The notes beneath the pieces were generated by a model that did no database searches, was not told the DNA's origin, and saw only the letters and a list, made by a program, of their open reading frames with translations. The translations under genes and the position numbers were made by a program. Of a stretch of DNA of 64,000 bases, positions 34,148 through 42,666 are shown one piece after another. How positions within the stretch are numbered: position 1 is the stretch's first letter; each line of letters starts with the position of its first letter. The stretch is taken from assembly GCA_028281285.1 (NCBI GenBank), contig JANQKF010000034.1, positions 186,001 to 250,000 on the forward strand, written 5' to 3'. The stretch is from Cyclobacteriaceae bacterium. GTDB lineage: Bacteria > Bacteroidota > Bacteroidia > Cytophagales > Cyclobacteriaceae.

Positions 34148-34179
34148 CAAAGGTATATAAAGTTTTACATAATGTTAAA
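34148..34179 (-). promoter_or_regulatory. promoter with XRE-type palindromic operator
   Basis: Minus-strand -7 box TACCTTTG at 34155-34148. Just upstream, TTTTACATAATGTTAAA (34163-34179) is a 17-bp palindrome with one mismatched pair, in the -14 to -30 region. A related half (TTTTTTACATTAAA) follows at about 34181-34194. Autorepression by the XRE protein is the simplest reading. Confidence 0.65.
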
Positions 34180-34232
34180 AATTTTTTACATTAAATTATA
34201 AAATAAACACTAATCCATTGACTATGAAATAC

Positions 34233-34778
34233 TTACAGGGAATACCTTTCTTTGATTATGTTGAAGTGTCTCAGTTCATGACCGGCAATATGGTACGCCA
34301 AGCCTCTTACTGAACGCCTATTGACCACACTTCCATCATGGTCAATTCCGGAGCCACCCCGAGTGAAACTCTCTTCAGGTAAATGCTCAAACAGTGCTAT
34401 TGTAGACCTCCTTACAGCCTCGTACTCTTCAAATATGCTGTCAAGACTTCTTTCATTGGCGTTGGAAAAACGGGTATAACTTTCCTGGTCGAAACCATGG
34501 AGTGGAGTCTCATCATTTCTTGCAAAGCGGAGTGCGCGATAGGAGAATATGCGTTCATCATCAATATTGTGGACCAGAATTTCCTTTATCGTCCATTTTC
34601 CTTCTTCATATCGATAATATAGCCGCTCTTCGGGTAGTGCATAGACATATTCTTTTATATCGAGAAAATTCTGCCAGAGATGTTCGAGAACTTTGCCGTC
34701 ATCTTCAAGCAGATCGAGGTAAACACTCGAGTAGGTCGGGTATTCTCCGACTTCGGGCTTCTTTATATATCTCATCAT
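34233..34778 (-). CDS. DinB-family protein
   Basis: The ATG at 34778 overlaps the stop of the HxlR gene (ATGA), so it is preferred over the one at 34814. 181 residues, four-helix bundle. Metal-site His residues are in 'ILVHNIDDER' and 'HIAGHELRHFNII', the DinB/YfiT pattern. Such proteins act as thiol-S-transferases or hydrolases with bacillithiol or similar cofactors. Translational coupling to the HxlR regulator suggests a thiol- or electrophile-stress role. Confidence 0.85.
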   Translation of the reverse strand: MMRYIKKPEVGEYPTYSSVYLDLLEDDGKVLEHLWQNFLDIKEYVYALPEERLYYRYEEGKWTIKEILVHNIDDERIFSYRALRFARNDETPLHGFDQESYTRFSNANERSLDSIFEEYEAVRRSTIALFEHLPEESFTRGGSGIDHDGSVVNRRSVRGLAYHIAGHELRHFNIIKERYSL

Positions 34779-35107
34779 TGCTTTTTGAAATTTTTTGACC
34801 AACCCTTTGCCCAAAGACCAAGTGGCTCTATCAACCCGTATAATTCTTTTCCCTGCTCTGTAAGCGCATAACCATCAATCGTTTTCACAATCAGGTAACT
34901 GTCTCGGAGTTCTTTGATGCGTTTATTGAGGCTGGTAGGTGATATGCTCTCACAATAGGTTTGGAGCCCTCGAAAAGTGCTGGGGCCTTTAGCCAGATGC
35001 CAAATGATGCCCATTGCCCAACTTCTACCGAGAAGATCGAAAAGAGCCATGATAGGTTGGCCGGTCTTTGACCCCCTAACTGGTTGTCCTGGAATTGGTA
35101 AATTCAT
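34775..35107 (-). CDS. HxlR-family regulator
   Basis: 110 residues, winged helix (about 20-105; 'LLGRSWAMGIIWHLAKGPSTFRGLQTYCESISPTSLNKRIKEL'). The HxlR family includes redox- and quinone-sensing repressors such as YodB and HypR. The usual sensing Cys near the N terminus (about residue 6) is absent; the one Cys is at about 52 in the recognition region. Two palindromes just before its start are probable autoregulatory sites. Confidence 0.88.
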   Translation of the reverse strand: MNLPIPGQPVRGSKTGQPIMALFDLLGRSWAMGIIWHLAKGPSTFRGLQTYCESISPTSLNKRIKELRDSYLIVKTIDGYALTEQGKELYGLIEPLGLWAKGWSKNFKKQ

Positions 35108-35144
35108 TGCTACAAATTATGTAGCAATACTACAAAAAACGTAG
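35107..35144. promoter_or_regulatory. two CTAC-N7-GTAG palindromes before the HxlR gene
   Basis: 35110-35124 (CTAC-AAATTAT-GTAG) extends to TTGCTAC/GTAGCAA arms at 35107-35127; a second copy, CTAC-AAAAAAC-GTAG, is at 35130-35144. Starts are 20 bp apart, two helical turns. The form fits known HxlR-type operators (for example TACT-N7-AGTA of YodB). One site begins at the start codon, so binding would block transcription. Confidence 0.7.
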
Positions 35145-35227
35145 CAAAAATCTAAACCTTCTTCTTTGGTAATCATATCTCGTTGTGTTTATTATGCCTC
35201 TGTGTGTAAGACTTATGGAATATGGTT

Positions 35228-36448
35228 TTACTGGTTTTTCACTTTGGATTTTAAGGTTTCAATCCTCCTTTTGTGATAGTCACTTCTACTTAATTCATAG
35301 GCCCTGGTCACGTTTTTCAAGGCATTTGTATAATCCTGTTGCGCTTCATAATAATCTGCTAGTGAGTCGAATGCATTAGCGCTTTCGGGATAGTACTGTG
35401 TGTTAAACTGAAAGTACATTAGCGATTTCTCAGGGTAACCCATTTCCAAGTTCATATATCCTTGGGCATTCAATAAATCTTCAGGTAATGGTGGCATATT
35501 GTACCCCAAATAGGATGCAAGTTTCTTTTCCCTTTTCAGAATTAGTCCCTTGAGTTCTTCCATTGGGGTATCCTGGCGATTGTATTTGTCGGTGTTTTCC
35601 AGTTGATACCAATCGAAAAGCTGTATTAGTCCATCCATAATGGAGGGAAGAGGTACTGTACCATGTAAATCGTTAGGATAATACTTCCAATGAAAATTCA
35701 GAGCTGTTTCACTTGATCCAACTAGGTCTCTGAACCCAATTTTGCTTCGAGAACTTTGTGTCAGAAAAGAAGAATCTTTCATCACTTCATCTATTCCCAT
35801 CTCGCTGTCCTGCATATTTAAAGGCCCCGCTAAAGAAATAAAGAGCGATTTTCCGTAATAACTGTCTTTAATCAATAAGTCACGGGCCGCATTCAAGAGC
35901 TTTTCGTTGTCCCAATCAAGACTTGGATCGATTGCCAGGTAATTCTGAAACAGGTCTGGTGTGTACAATAGTGTATTAATAGCAAATAGTCCTCCATAGG
36001 AATGACCAATCAGTGTTCGATAGGGTGCTGAGGGATACTTATTGTCGACAAATGGGATTAGTTCGTTTTTTATGAAGTTGGTGAATTTCTCCGCCTCCCC
36101 GGAGGTCGGGTCCCATGCTACTTTGGAAATCGTCAGATCGCGATTCCTATTTTTGGAGTTGGAAATTCCTACCACTATCATTTCCGGCATAAAGCCACCC
36201 CAATAATATTCCAGTACTGTGGCAGCGGCAGATGCGTGAACCTCTCCATCTAAAACATATGCTACCGGATATATAGTTGCTTTTTTAGGGTCATAACTGT
36301 GGGGGAGGTGGACAAAAATCTCCCTGGATTCACCAAGAATCTCGGAACCCAAACTATCTCTGATTGCAGCCTTCAAAGCAAAAGACTGAGCAAGAACGTT
36401 TTGTGATAGATAAAAAAGAACTAATGAAAGCAAAAGGAATTTTTTCAT
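35228..36448 (-). CDS. secreted esterase (Fes/IroE-like) with C-terminal TPR
   Basis: The ATG at 36448 begins a clean signal peptide (MKKFLLLSLVLFYLSQNVLAQ), so it replaces the longer frame from 36475. 406 residues. Esterase D-like alpha/beta hydrolase (about 25-300) with the nucleophile elbow GHSYGG, acid and His expected near 'DPSLDWD' and 'DLHGTVPLPS'. Two TPR-like helices close the protein ('AFDSLADYYEAQQDYTNALKNVTRAYEL' region). Related to siderophore esterases, but the substrate here is unknown. Confidence 0.83.
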   Translation of the reverse strand: MKKFLLLSLVLFYLSQNVLAQSFALKAAIRDSLGSEILGESREIFVHLPHSYDPKKATIYPVAYVLDGEVHASAAATVLEYYWGGFMPEMIVVGISNSKNRNRDLTISKVAWDPTSGEAEKFTNFIKNELIPFVDNKYPSAPYRTLIGHSYGGLFAINTLLYTPDLFQNYLAIDPSLDWDNEKLLNAARDLLIKDSYYGKSLFISLAGPLNMQDSEMGIDEVMKDSSFLTQSSRSKIGFRDLVGSSETALNFHWKYYPNDLHGTVPLPSIMDGLIQLFDWYQLENTDKYNRQDTPMEELKGLILKREKKLASYLGYNMPPLPEDLLNAQGYMNLEMGYPEKSLMYFQFNTQYYPESANAFDSLADYYEAQQDYTNALKNVTRAYELSRSDYHKRRIETLKSKVKNQ

Positions 36449-36563
36449 GGGATTTCGGTTCAAACCAGAGAGCAATATGAACCTATTTTTGACAAAACAC
36501 CAACAATCACCTAATTATTTAGTTAGTCGATTTAAAAGCTGCACTTTGATGTGCATTTCGGGT

Positions 36564-36604
36564 TTAAATAAAAGACAAAAGGGTTCACCCGTCCGGGTGA
36601 GCCC
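36564..36604 (-). terminator. Rho-independent terminator after the NmrA-like gene
   Basis: Stem GGGCTCACCC/GGGTGAACCC (minus strand, 36604-36581, one G-T pair) with a GGAC loop is followed on the minus strand by TTTTGTCTTTTATTT. It lies 18 bp after the NmrA-like stop. Confidence 0.82.
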
Positions 36605-36621
36605 TGTAGTTTTCCGGAATT

Positions 36622-37452
36622 TCAAGTTGCGGGATTCCATACTCCACTTGATACTGTTTCATCGACATATTGAGAAAAATTCTTTGGCTTTCTGCCTAGC
36701 ACCTTTTCGATATCGTGACTTATCTCATTATTACCTTCAGCATCTAAGACGTTGGAGAAGAGGTAGTTGATTAACCAGATATAATCTTCAGGTACCTGAT
36801 GCTGTCTTAAGGTTTCTATGTACTCTGAGATAGAAATCGGTATGAATTCAAGATCCCTTTGCGTCCGGTTAGCTATTTCTTTGATTACTTCCGGAAAGGT
36901 CAAGCCCTTAGGTCCTGTCAATTGATATAGCTTGTCATTGTGTTGATCATTATTGAGCACTTCAATAGCCATTTCTGCAATGTCGTCAGTGTCGACATAG
37001 GGCACTAAGGCTTCTGGCTTGGGTAAGGCAATCTGCCCTGATAAAATCGCATCCAAAAAGAAACTCTCACTGAAATTCTGATTGAACCAACTGCACCGTA
37101 GTATAGTGAAATCAATTCCTGAGTGAATGATCACTTGTTCACAAAGTTCAGCTTCTTTTTCACCTTTTCCGGAAAGCAAAACAATTTTTTTAATTCCCGC
37201 ATTTTTGGATTGTTTTACTAATTCCTCAATAGCTTCCAATGCTCCGGGGATAGCAAGGTCCGGTTGGAAAGTCACATAGACTTTGTCCATCCCGTCCAAT
37301 GCCGTTGCCCAATTTGATGGATCTTGCCAATCGAAAGCTGGATCGGCACTTCTAGATCCTATTCTTACATTATGACCCTGATCTTGAAGACCTTTGGCGA
37401 CTTTTCTTCCGGTCTTACCGGTTCCGCCAATTACTAATATGTTGCTTTTCAT
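36622..37452 (-). CDS. NmrA-like NAD(P)-binding protein
   Basis: 276 residues of the atypical short-chain dehydrogenase group. Rossmann motif 'ILVIGGTGKTGRKVAKGLQDQGH' with GxxGxxG, 'VYVTFQPDLAIPGALEAIEELV', and 'YVDTDDIAEMAIEVL' as in the ergot-alkaloid-like/NmrA family. The classical YxxxK pair is lacking, so it may act as a redox sensor or NAD(P)H-binding reductase. It lies 11 bp after a DUF1772 gene. Confidence 0.82.
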   Translation of the reverse strand: MKSNILVIGGTGKTGRKVAKGLQDQGHNVRIGSRSADPAFDWQDPSNWATALDGMDKVYVTFQPDLAIPGALEAIEELVKQSKNAGIKKIVLLSGKGEKEAELCEQVIIHSGIDFTILRCSWFNQNFSESFFLDAILSGQIALPKPEALVPYVDTDDIAEMAIEVLNNDQHNDKLYQLTGPKGLTFPEVIKEIANRTQRDLEFIPISISEYIETLRQHQVPEDYIWLINYLFSNVLDAEGNNEISHDIEKVLGRKPKNFSQYVDETVSSGVWNPAT

Positions 37453-37463
37453 TTTGTTGTTGT

Positions 37464-37973
37464 TTAAAAGTTAATAATTGAAATTGATGTCTTTGAAAGA
37501 GAAGAGGCGACCAGACTAAGGAGAAAAGCCATAACTGAAAAAACAGTGCGTATCAAGTGTAGTCGATTCCACTTTGTTTCGTAAGCCTCCCTAACGCGTT
37601 GAATTGAAACACCGGATTCCATTGAAATAGACACCTTATCAAAGGCTTCATTCAATGGGATATTCCCAAATGCGGTAGTACCAATGGTTCCTATCAAGTA
37701 AACAATTCCGGCTGTCAGGATTATTGTAAATGTTTTGATATCTCCGGCTTGGAACCTATTGACGGCTGACAACCCATAAAATAGGACTGGCCCAAGAAAG
37801 ATCACGATGAACCAAGGGTTGATTATCGCACGGTTTATGGATTGCATAGTTTCAACATAGGCCATATCGCCAATGCGCTTGGTTCCGGGTATTACCGATA
37901 CGGCCCAGGCATAAAATAGGCCAGAAGAAAGTCCGGTTAAGAATGTTGTGATCAAAAGTGTATATCCTTTCAT
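37464..37973 (-). CDS. DUF1772 (anthrone oxygenase-like) membrane protein
   Basis: The ATG at 37973 (MKGYTLLITTFLTG) is preferred over 38000 because it starts the first helix. 169 residues, four hydrophobic helices; 'GLSSGLFYAWAVSVIPGTKRI' and 'MQSINRAIINPWF' are the DUF1772 signature. Fungal relatives are anthrone oxygenases. Paired with an NmrA-like gene, a combination common in bacteria. Confidence 0.8.
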   Translation of the reverse strand: MKGYTLLITTFLTGLSSGLFYAWAVSVIPGTKRIGDMAYVETMQSINRAIINPWFIVIFLGPVLFYGLSAVNRFQAGDIKTFTIILTAGIVYLIGTIGTTAFGNIPLNEAFDKVSISMESGVSIQRVREAYETKWNRLHLIRTVFSVMAFLLSLVASSLSKTSISIINF

Positions 37974-38061
37974 GATGCTATCGTTTAGTTGATAGCTCAA
38001 ATGTCAGGACATGCTTAACCATTTATTTGTCGCAAATGGAGCCTGATTTGTTCGAAAAGGA

Positions 38062-38919
38062 TTACTGCTTGATTGCGCTGGGACGAAAGCCAAATTTGTC
38101 GGCAAAAGCATTGGAGAAGGAGCTGAGACTGTCATACCCTACTTTCCAAGCGGCCTCCTGAATACTCAGCTCTCCGTTTCTGATTAGTTCGTGAGCTGTA
38201 TTTAAACGTTCATTTTGGAGGTATTTGAAGACCGGTACTCCGAAAAGGGCTTTGAAATTTTTCTTGAGTTTGTAACTATTTAATCCAATTTCTTTGGCCA
38301 ATTCTGTCAATGATGGTGGGTTGTCCAATTTCTCTGACAAAATTTCTTTGGCAAGGTTAAGCTGAACTCTTTCCCTTTCCGGAATTTTCGATTCTTTCAT
38401 CAAACTCAATTGACCGAAGAAATGAGAGAGCAACACGGTCATTTGACTACGGAAGAACATCATTCTGGCCTTTCCCTCATATCGGTTGTGAAATACCTGG
38501 TCAATGATCAATTGCATTTCTGGAGTCATAAAAAAACTAGGGCCTTCAACATAGTGATCGCTCGGATTTACGAGTTCATTTAACAATTCACCGAAAAGTT
38601 CACCTTCTTGATTAGGCAATTTTGCCAGACTTGTAATGGATGTGGCCACAACAATGCACTCCAGCGGCTTGTCGGGTCTGACAGTATGGATGAATTCTAC
38701 CTTATTATCGGCATAAAATGATAATGCCAGTCCCTTGGTATGATCGAAACCTCTTTCCTGTTGAGGATATTTCACTCTCAGATTGACATTGCCTGAACCG
38801 TAAAAGGCCACAGCAATGACGGATTCGTCAAACAAACAGGAATCAATAGTTGGAACAGTTGAATTAGCTTCTTCCACCAATATGATGAAATCATTGATAT
38901 TGATGATATCACGAGTCAT
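38062..38919 (-). CDS. AraC-family regulator (cytoplasmic)
   Basis: A longer frame begins at 38988 but overlaps the MFS gene by 80 bp; the ATG at 38919 (MTRDIININDF) is preferred. 285 residues. N-terminal sensing part resembling cupin-like AraC domains (about 1-175) and a C-terminal double HTH (about 190-285, 'PSLTELAKEIGLNSYKLKKNFKALFGVPVFKYL', 'SIQEAAWKVGYDSLSSFSNAFADKFGFRPSAI'), of the PchR type. Likely controls the MFS operon or iron-related genes. Confidence 0.85.
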   Translation of the reverse strand: MTRDIININDFIILVEEANSTVPTIDSCLFDESVIAVAFYGSGNVNLRVKYPQQERGFDHTKGLALSFYADNKVEFIHTVRPDKPLECIVVATSITSLAKLPNQEGELFGELLNELVNPSDHYVEGPSFFMTPEMQLIIDQVFHNRYEGKARMMFFRSQMTVLLSHFFGQLSLMKESKIPERERVQLNLAKEILSEKLDNPPSLTELAKEIGLNSYKLKKNFKALFGVPVFKYLQNERLNTAHELIRNGELSIQEAAWKVGYDSLSSFSNAFADKFGFRPSAIKQ

Positions 38920-40159
38920 GCTTAACGACTTTTCCAAAGAGGATTGATGATAAAAACCCAATAACTCCAAACACCACGAGTACTGCAAACAAAATCTGAT
39001 GTCCTGATTCTCCCGGATTGTTGTCCAAAATCACACCCATCAGCGGCCCCATAAAGACATCCGGGGTATACCCAATCACAGAAATAAGACCAATGGCACT
39101 ACCGGTAATTGCTAATGGAATTTTAGATTCCTGGAAGAGAGCATAGTACAATCCTCTGAGTGCATAGATTCCAAGGCTGGTGGTAGCAATAACTACGGCA
39201 ACAAATGCAATCATTCCTGGTCCTAAGAAGCCCGAACTCAACATGCCACTGCCGAGGATTAAAATGACAAAGCTGATGGAGGTCATTTTGGAGTGACCAT
39301 AGCGATCTCCCAGGAATCCTGCCGCAATTGCTGCAATCGGCCTCATCCAAAATGAAATTGTGGCCATATGAGCTGAATTGACATCATTGAATCCAAATAC
39401 ATCACTGGCATACAGCCCGAAGTCATCAGTACACTTATAGCCGACATAGGCGCATAAGACGATTAATGCCTGAAGCCAAACGGACCTTGATTTCATTGAT
39501 GCTTTAACGCCATCCAGGCTTAGCTTTTCATTGAGTGTTCTTTTCTCAGGACCTTCATTGGGAAAAATAAACCAGACCAGTAGCGCCCCAATTGCGGTGA
39601 CACCACAGAAGATGAATATTATTTTACCCAATGCATTGGACAGTTGCTCGAGTGAAGCAGCTTCTACCTGATTAGGAAGAAAAACCCCTAGTAAAACTGC
39701 AGATCCTGAGGCAATTGCCGCAGCAATAAATCCTCTGCCCCCGTCCACAAGCCCATATGATCTTCCCTGTGTATTCTCACCACCGAATTGTCTGATGGCC
39801 TTGATATATCCCGCCCAAAAGAGGAGGATTGTGCTTAATCCCCAAAACCCATAGAGCAGAGTAAGCGTGGCCAGAGAAGGAATTAAACCCATAATCACTC
39901 CTGCAGCAGCCGTCATGAGCAACGAAACAATCAGTAGTTTTTTTGGCGAAAAACGATCGGCAATTGGGCCACCTGCGAAGTAAGCGACCATAGCAACAAT
40001 TCCATAAAGAGAAAAGGCAGTACCCAGTTCGAGGTTAGTAATATCAAATACCTTAAGAAATGTAGGTCTGAAAACCCTCGTCACCACGAAAGGAAGAAGG
40101 AAGACCCCTTCACCAATGAGCATAAGGGTAAAGAGTACCAAGGCCTTTTTAAGCTTCAT
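38909..40159 (-). CDS. MFS transporter
   Basis: 416 residues, 12 hydrophobic helices. The loop 2-3 motif 'GGPIADRFSPKKLLIVSLL' is the MFS signature A and the second half repeats it as 'AGFLGDRYGHSKMTSISFV'. Substrate unknown; members of this plan take up organic acids or sugar phosphates. Its stop overlaps the AraC start, suggesting co-expression with that regulator. A DUF6090 gene lies 14 bp upstream. Confidence 0.88.
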   Translation of the reverse strand: MKLKKALVLFTLMLIGEGVFLLPFVVTRVFRPTFLKVFDITNLELGTAFSLYGIVAMVAYFAGGPIADRFSPKKLLIVSLLMTAAAGVIMGLIPSLATLTLLYGFWGLSTILLFWAGYIKAIRQFGGENTQGRSYGLVDGGRGFIAAAIASGSAVLLGVFLPNQVEAASLEQLSNALGKIIFIFCGVTAIGALLVWFIFPNEGPEKRTLNEKLSLDGVKASMKSRSVWLQALIVLCAYVGYKCTDDFGLYASDVFGFNDVNSAHMATISFWMRPIAAIAAGFLGDRYGHSKMTSISFVILILGSGMLSSGFLGPGMIAFVAVVIATTSLGIYALRGLYYALFQESKIPLAITGSAIGLISVIGYTPDVFMGPLMGVILDNNPGESGHQILFAVLVVFGVIGFLSSILFGKVVKHDS

Positions 40160-40173
40160 TGAGGGGTGAGTTG

Positions 40174-40911
40174 TTAATTTTTGAGATGGTCGAGTTCGGC
40201 CTCAATTTCTGAAACCAGGTTGAATAATTTTTCCTTTGTGGGCTGATAAAGCTGCTGCAACAAGGTTTTTATCGAGCCAATGCTCGAGGCAATTTTAAAG
40301 TTAAGCACCTCGTCATTCAGCAGCTTTCTATAATTTTCTTTGCTGATATTGGGGCCTTGAGCGTTTAGCCCCACATAAGGTGTTACGAATGGCTGCAAGT
40401 TCTTATAGGAATCGAAGGGCTCAAGACTATTTTCCGCCTGACCCAGCAATTGATAATCAAACTCATAGAGTTGACTAATAGAAGCCCTTAATTCAGGGTT
40501 GGAGATAATGGCAAGCCCTTTGGTTTTGGCCTCATCAAAGCGTGCTCTTCGGAAGTTGATCACCAAATCACCTGATGAAATGCTGAGCAGCCGGAATACG
40601 AAACTATTGTTATCGGGCTTTTTATTGATGAGATGATCCAACACTTCCTCACCCACTTCTATGGACCTTTCGTACGCCCTGATGTTAGAGTTTATGTCCA
40701 GTGTATCTTGATAGAGGTCGTTTTTTATTCCCTCCAACAGATCGATTTCAACCTTTCTTAGCTTTTTTGCCTCATTCCAATTATTGATCCATAGTGCAAT
40801 TAGAATACCCACAACTACAAGTGCAATCTCGCTGATCGCATAAATGAAATAACGTCCGGTGAATTTGCTAGATACTTGCTCCTGTCTTTTTTTGCGCAAT
40901 GGACTGAACAT
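40174..40911 (-). CDS. DUF6090-family membrane-anchored protein
   Basis: 245 residues. Basic N terminus then one helix with 'GRYFIYAISEIALVVVGILIALWINNWNE', the signature of DUF6090 proteins, which are frequent and of unknown role in Bacteroidota. The remainder is helical (coiled-coil-like) and likely periplasmic or cytoplasmic. It is placed before the MFS gene with a 14-bp gap. Confidence 0.82.
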   Translation of the reverse strand: MFSPLRKKRQEQVSSKFTGRYFIYAISEIALVVVGILIALWINNWNEAKKLRKVEIDLLEGIKNDLYQDTLDINSNIRAYERSIEVGEEVLDHLINKKPDNNSFVFRLLSISSGDLVINFRRARFDEAKTKGLAIISNPELRASISQLYEFDYQLLGQAENSLEPFDSYKNLQPFVTPYVGLNAQGPNISKENYRKLLNDEVLNFKIASSIGSIKTLLQQLYQPTKEKLFNLVSEIEAELDHLKN

Positions 40912-40984
40912 AATTCTGGAAGTTGGTCAAAACTTTGAGGATTACCAATTTGTCTGCCAGAATATACCTATTGGACCTGCTGGA

Positions 40985-42586
40985 TCAATGGTGATTGTTA
41001 GACCTGTTTTTTATCCGGACTAATTTGCCGTTGTCCTCATCAGTTAGAATGTACAATTGACCATCAGGTGACATAACTGCTTTTCTAATTCTCACACGAT
41101 CGTTAACGAAGATTTCTTCCGTACTGATGACCTTTTCGTTTTCAAGCACAATTCTCCATAAGTTTCCTCTACTTAGCCCTGGTAATATTATGTTCCCTTG
41201 CCATAAGGGAAATTCTCGACCATTGTAAAAGGCAAGCCCGGTCGGGGCAACGGTTTGTGGAAAGGAATAAACAGGATCAGTGAAAATCAAACCGTCAGGA
41301 ACTTCAGGCTTATAATTGTTGGTTCGATACCTTCCTGTGGTTTGATAAGGCCAGCCATAATTAGCCGAAGGAGTCAAAATATTGAGCTCATCACCCTGAT
41401 GTGTTCCGTGCTCACTGAACCAAATTTTTCCCGTACTCGGATCAATGGCCAAACCTTGTGAGGCACGTATACCCAAAGCATATAGTCCGGGGGTGGCTCC
41501 CGGGCCAAAATCAGGGTTGTCTTCCGGAATTGATCCATTTGGGTTTAGTCTGATGATTTTGCCTCGTTTGTCTTTAAGATTTTGTGCTACAGGAAGGGCT
41601 GGGTTGAGATGCTCATAGTAATTTCTCTCACCAATAGTGATATACAGTTTACCGTCTCTACCAAAGATCATCCCGCCTCCGTAGTGAAAAAGGCCATGAC
41701 TATAGGGTTCTGCCAAATAAAGTATCTGGACCTCAGTCAATTGATTACCGTAGAGCCTTCCCCTAATTACTTTGGTGGTGCTGGCCCTTTCTTCGTTTTC
41801 AGCTGCATAGGAGATGTAGATATATTGATTATTTGAAAAATCCGGATCAAGCAAAACCTGGAACCAACCTGCATTAAAGCTCATTGTTCGTCCATGGGCT
41901 TGATGAGGAAATGTCCCATTTCTATGTTCAGTGGTGTCAATTTTTATTGCCCTCGCAACATCAGTCGGTAAACCTTTAATGGGCTTTCTGGTCTTTAGCT
42001 CAAGATCTACCAATAGTAGGTCCCCGTCCTTTTCTGCAATGATGGCCTGTTGAGGTGAAATAAAAGCCATGCTCCAGGGATGATTGAGGTTTTCCATTAC
42101 AACCTCCTTAACTGGTTGACTAAGCATGTCTGAGGGCCATTTTGGAATGGGCTCAGCAGAGGCTGCTTTCGATATTATTTTCCATTGACCTTCGATTTTT
42201 TTGAGCAAAACCAAATCGATGAATCGTTTACCAAAGGAAGGCATTAGGGTTTCTATTTTGGCTGACGCAATATCTCCGGCAACATCAATTCCGAGAATTT
42301 TTCCATGTCTATTGTTAGTGGTGCCGGGAGCCTTTCTCGAGTACCAGGAGGCATACAATTCAGCGGAAACAACAAAAAGTGTGTCCGCATCATTTTGCAG
42401 ATACATTGGTGTATTAGGATGAAATGCGCTTAGGATCTTTTCCGGGTAGTTGAAACTAGTACCTTCGATGAAGTTGCTGAGGACGGCTTGAATTTGTTGT
42501 TGATCAGACTGACCAAAGATTCCGGAACTAAAGATTACGATGAATAGTGTGGACAAGGAAATGCGTTTCATTGTTGAATTTTTCAT
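40985..42586 (-). CDS. PQQ-dependent sugar dehydrogenase fused to NTF2-like domain
   Basis: 533 residues. Signal peptide about 1-25, an NTF2/DUF4440-like domain (about 28-145, 'IQAVLSNFIEGTSFNYPEKILSAFHPNTPMYL' region) and then a six-bladed glucose/sorbosone dehydrogenase propeller (about 165-530) with 'LNHPWSMAFISPQQAIIAEKDG', 'MSFNAGWFQVLLDPDF', 'HYGGGMIFGRDGKLYITIGERN' and 'LYALGIRASQGLAIDPSTGKIWFSEHG'. PQQ-linked members oxidise aldoses in the periplasm. The fusion to an NTF2-like domain is unusual; no PQQ synthesis gene is seen here. Confidence 0.85.
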   Translation of the reverse strand: MKNSTMKRISLSTLFIVIFSSGIFGQSDQQQIQAVLSNFIEGTSFNYPEKILSAFHPNTPMYLQNDADTLFVVSAELYASWYSRKAPGTTNNRHGKILGIDVAGDIASAKIETLMPSFGKRFIDLVLLKKIEGQWKIISKAASAEPIPKWPSDMLSQPVKEVVMENLNHPWSMAFISPQQAIIAEKDGDLLLVDLELKTRKPIKGLPTDVARAIKIDTTEHRNGTFPHQAHGRTMSFNAGWFQVLLDPDFSNNQYIYISYAAENEERASTTKVIRGRLYGNQLTEVQILYLAEPYSHGLFHYGGGMIFGRDGKLYITIGERNYYEHLNPALPVAQNLKDKRGKIIRLNPNGSIPEDNPDFGPGATPGLYALGIRASQGLAIDPSTGKIWFSEHGTHQGDELNILTPSANYGWPYQTTGRYRTNNYKPEVPDGLIFTDPVYSFPQTVAPTGLAFYNGREFPLWQGNIILPGLSRGNLWRIVLENEKVISTEEIFVNDRVRIRKAVMSPDGQLYILTDEDNGKLVRIKNRSNNHH

Positions 42587-42666
42587 TGGTTCAAAGAACG
42601 CATTGCATAAAGTTCTGGGACTAAAATAATGTCTGGAATGAGTTCTGGATGATAATTCTGGAGTAG

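Noticed and set aside
36447-36770. 107-codon + strand frame near the terminator
   Set aside because: Spans the terminator and is antisense to the start of the esterase gene and the end of the NmrA-like gene.
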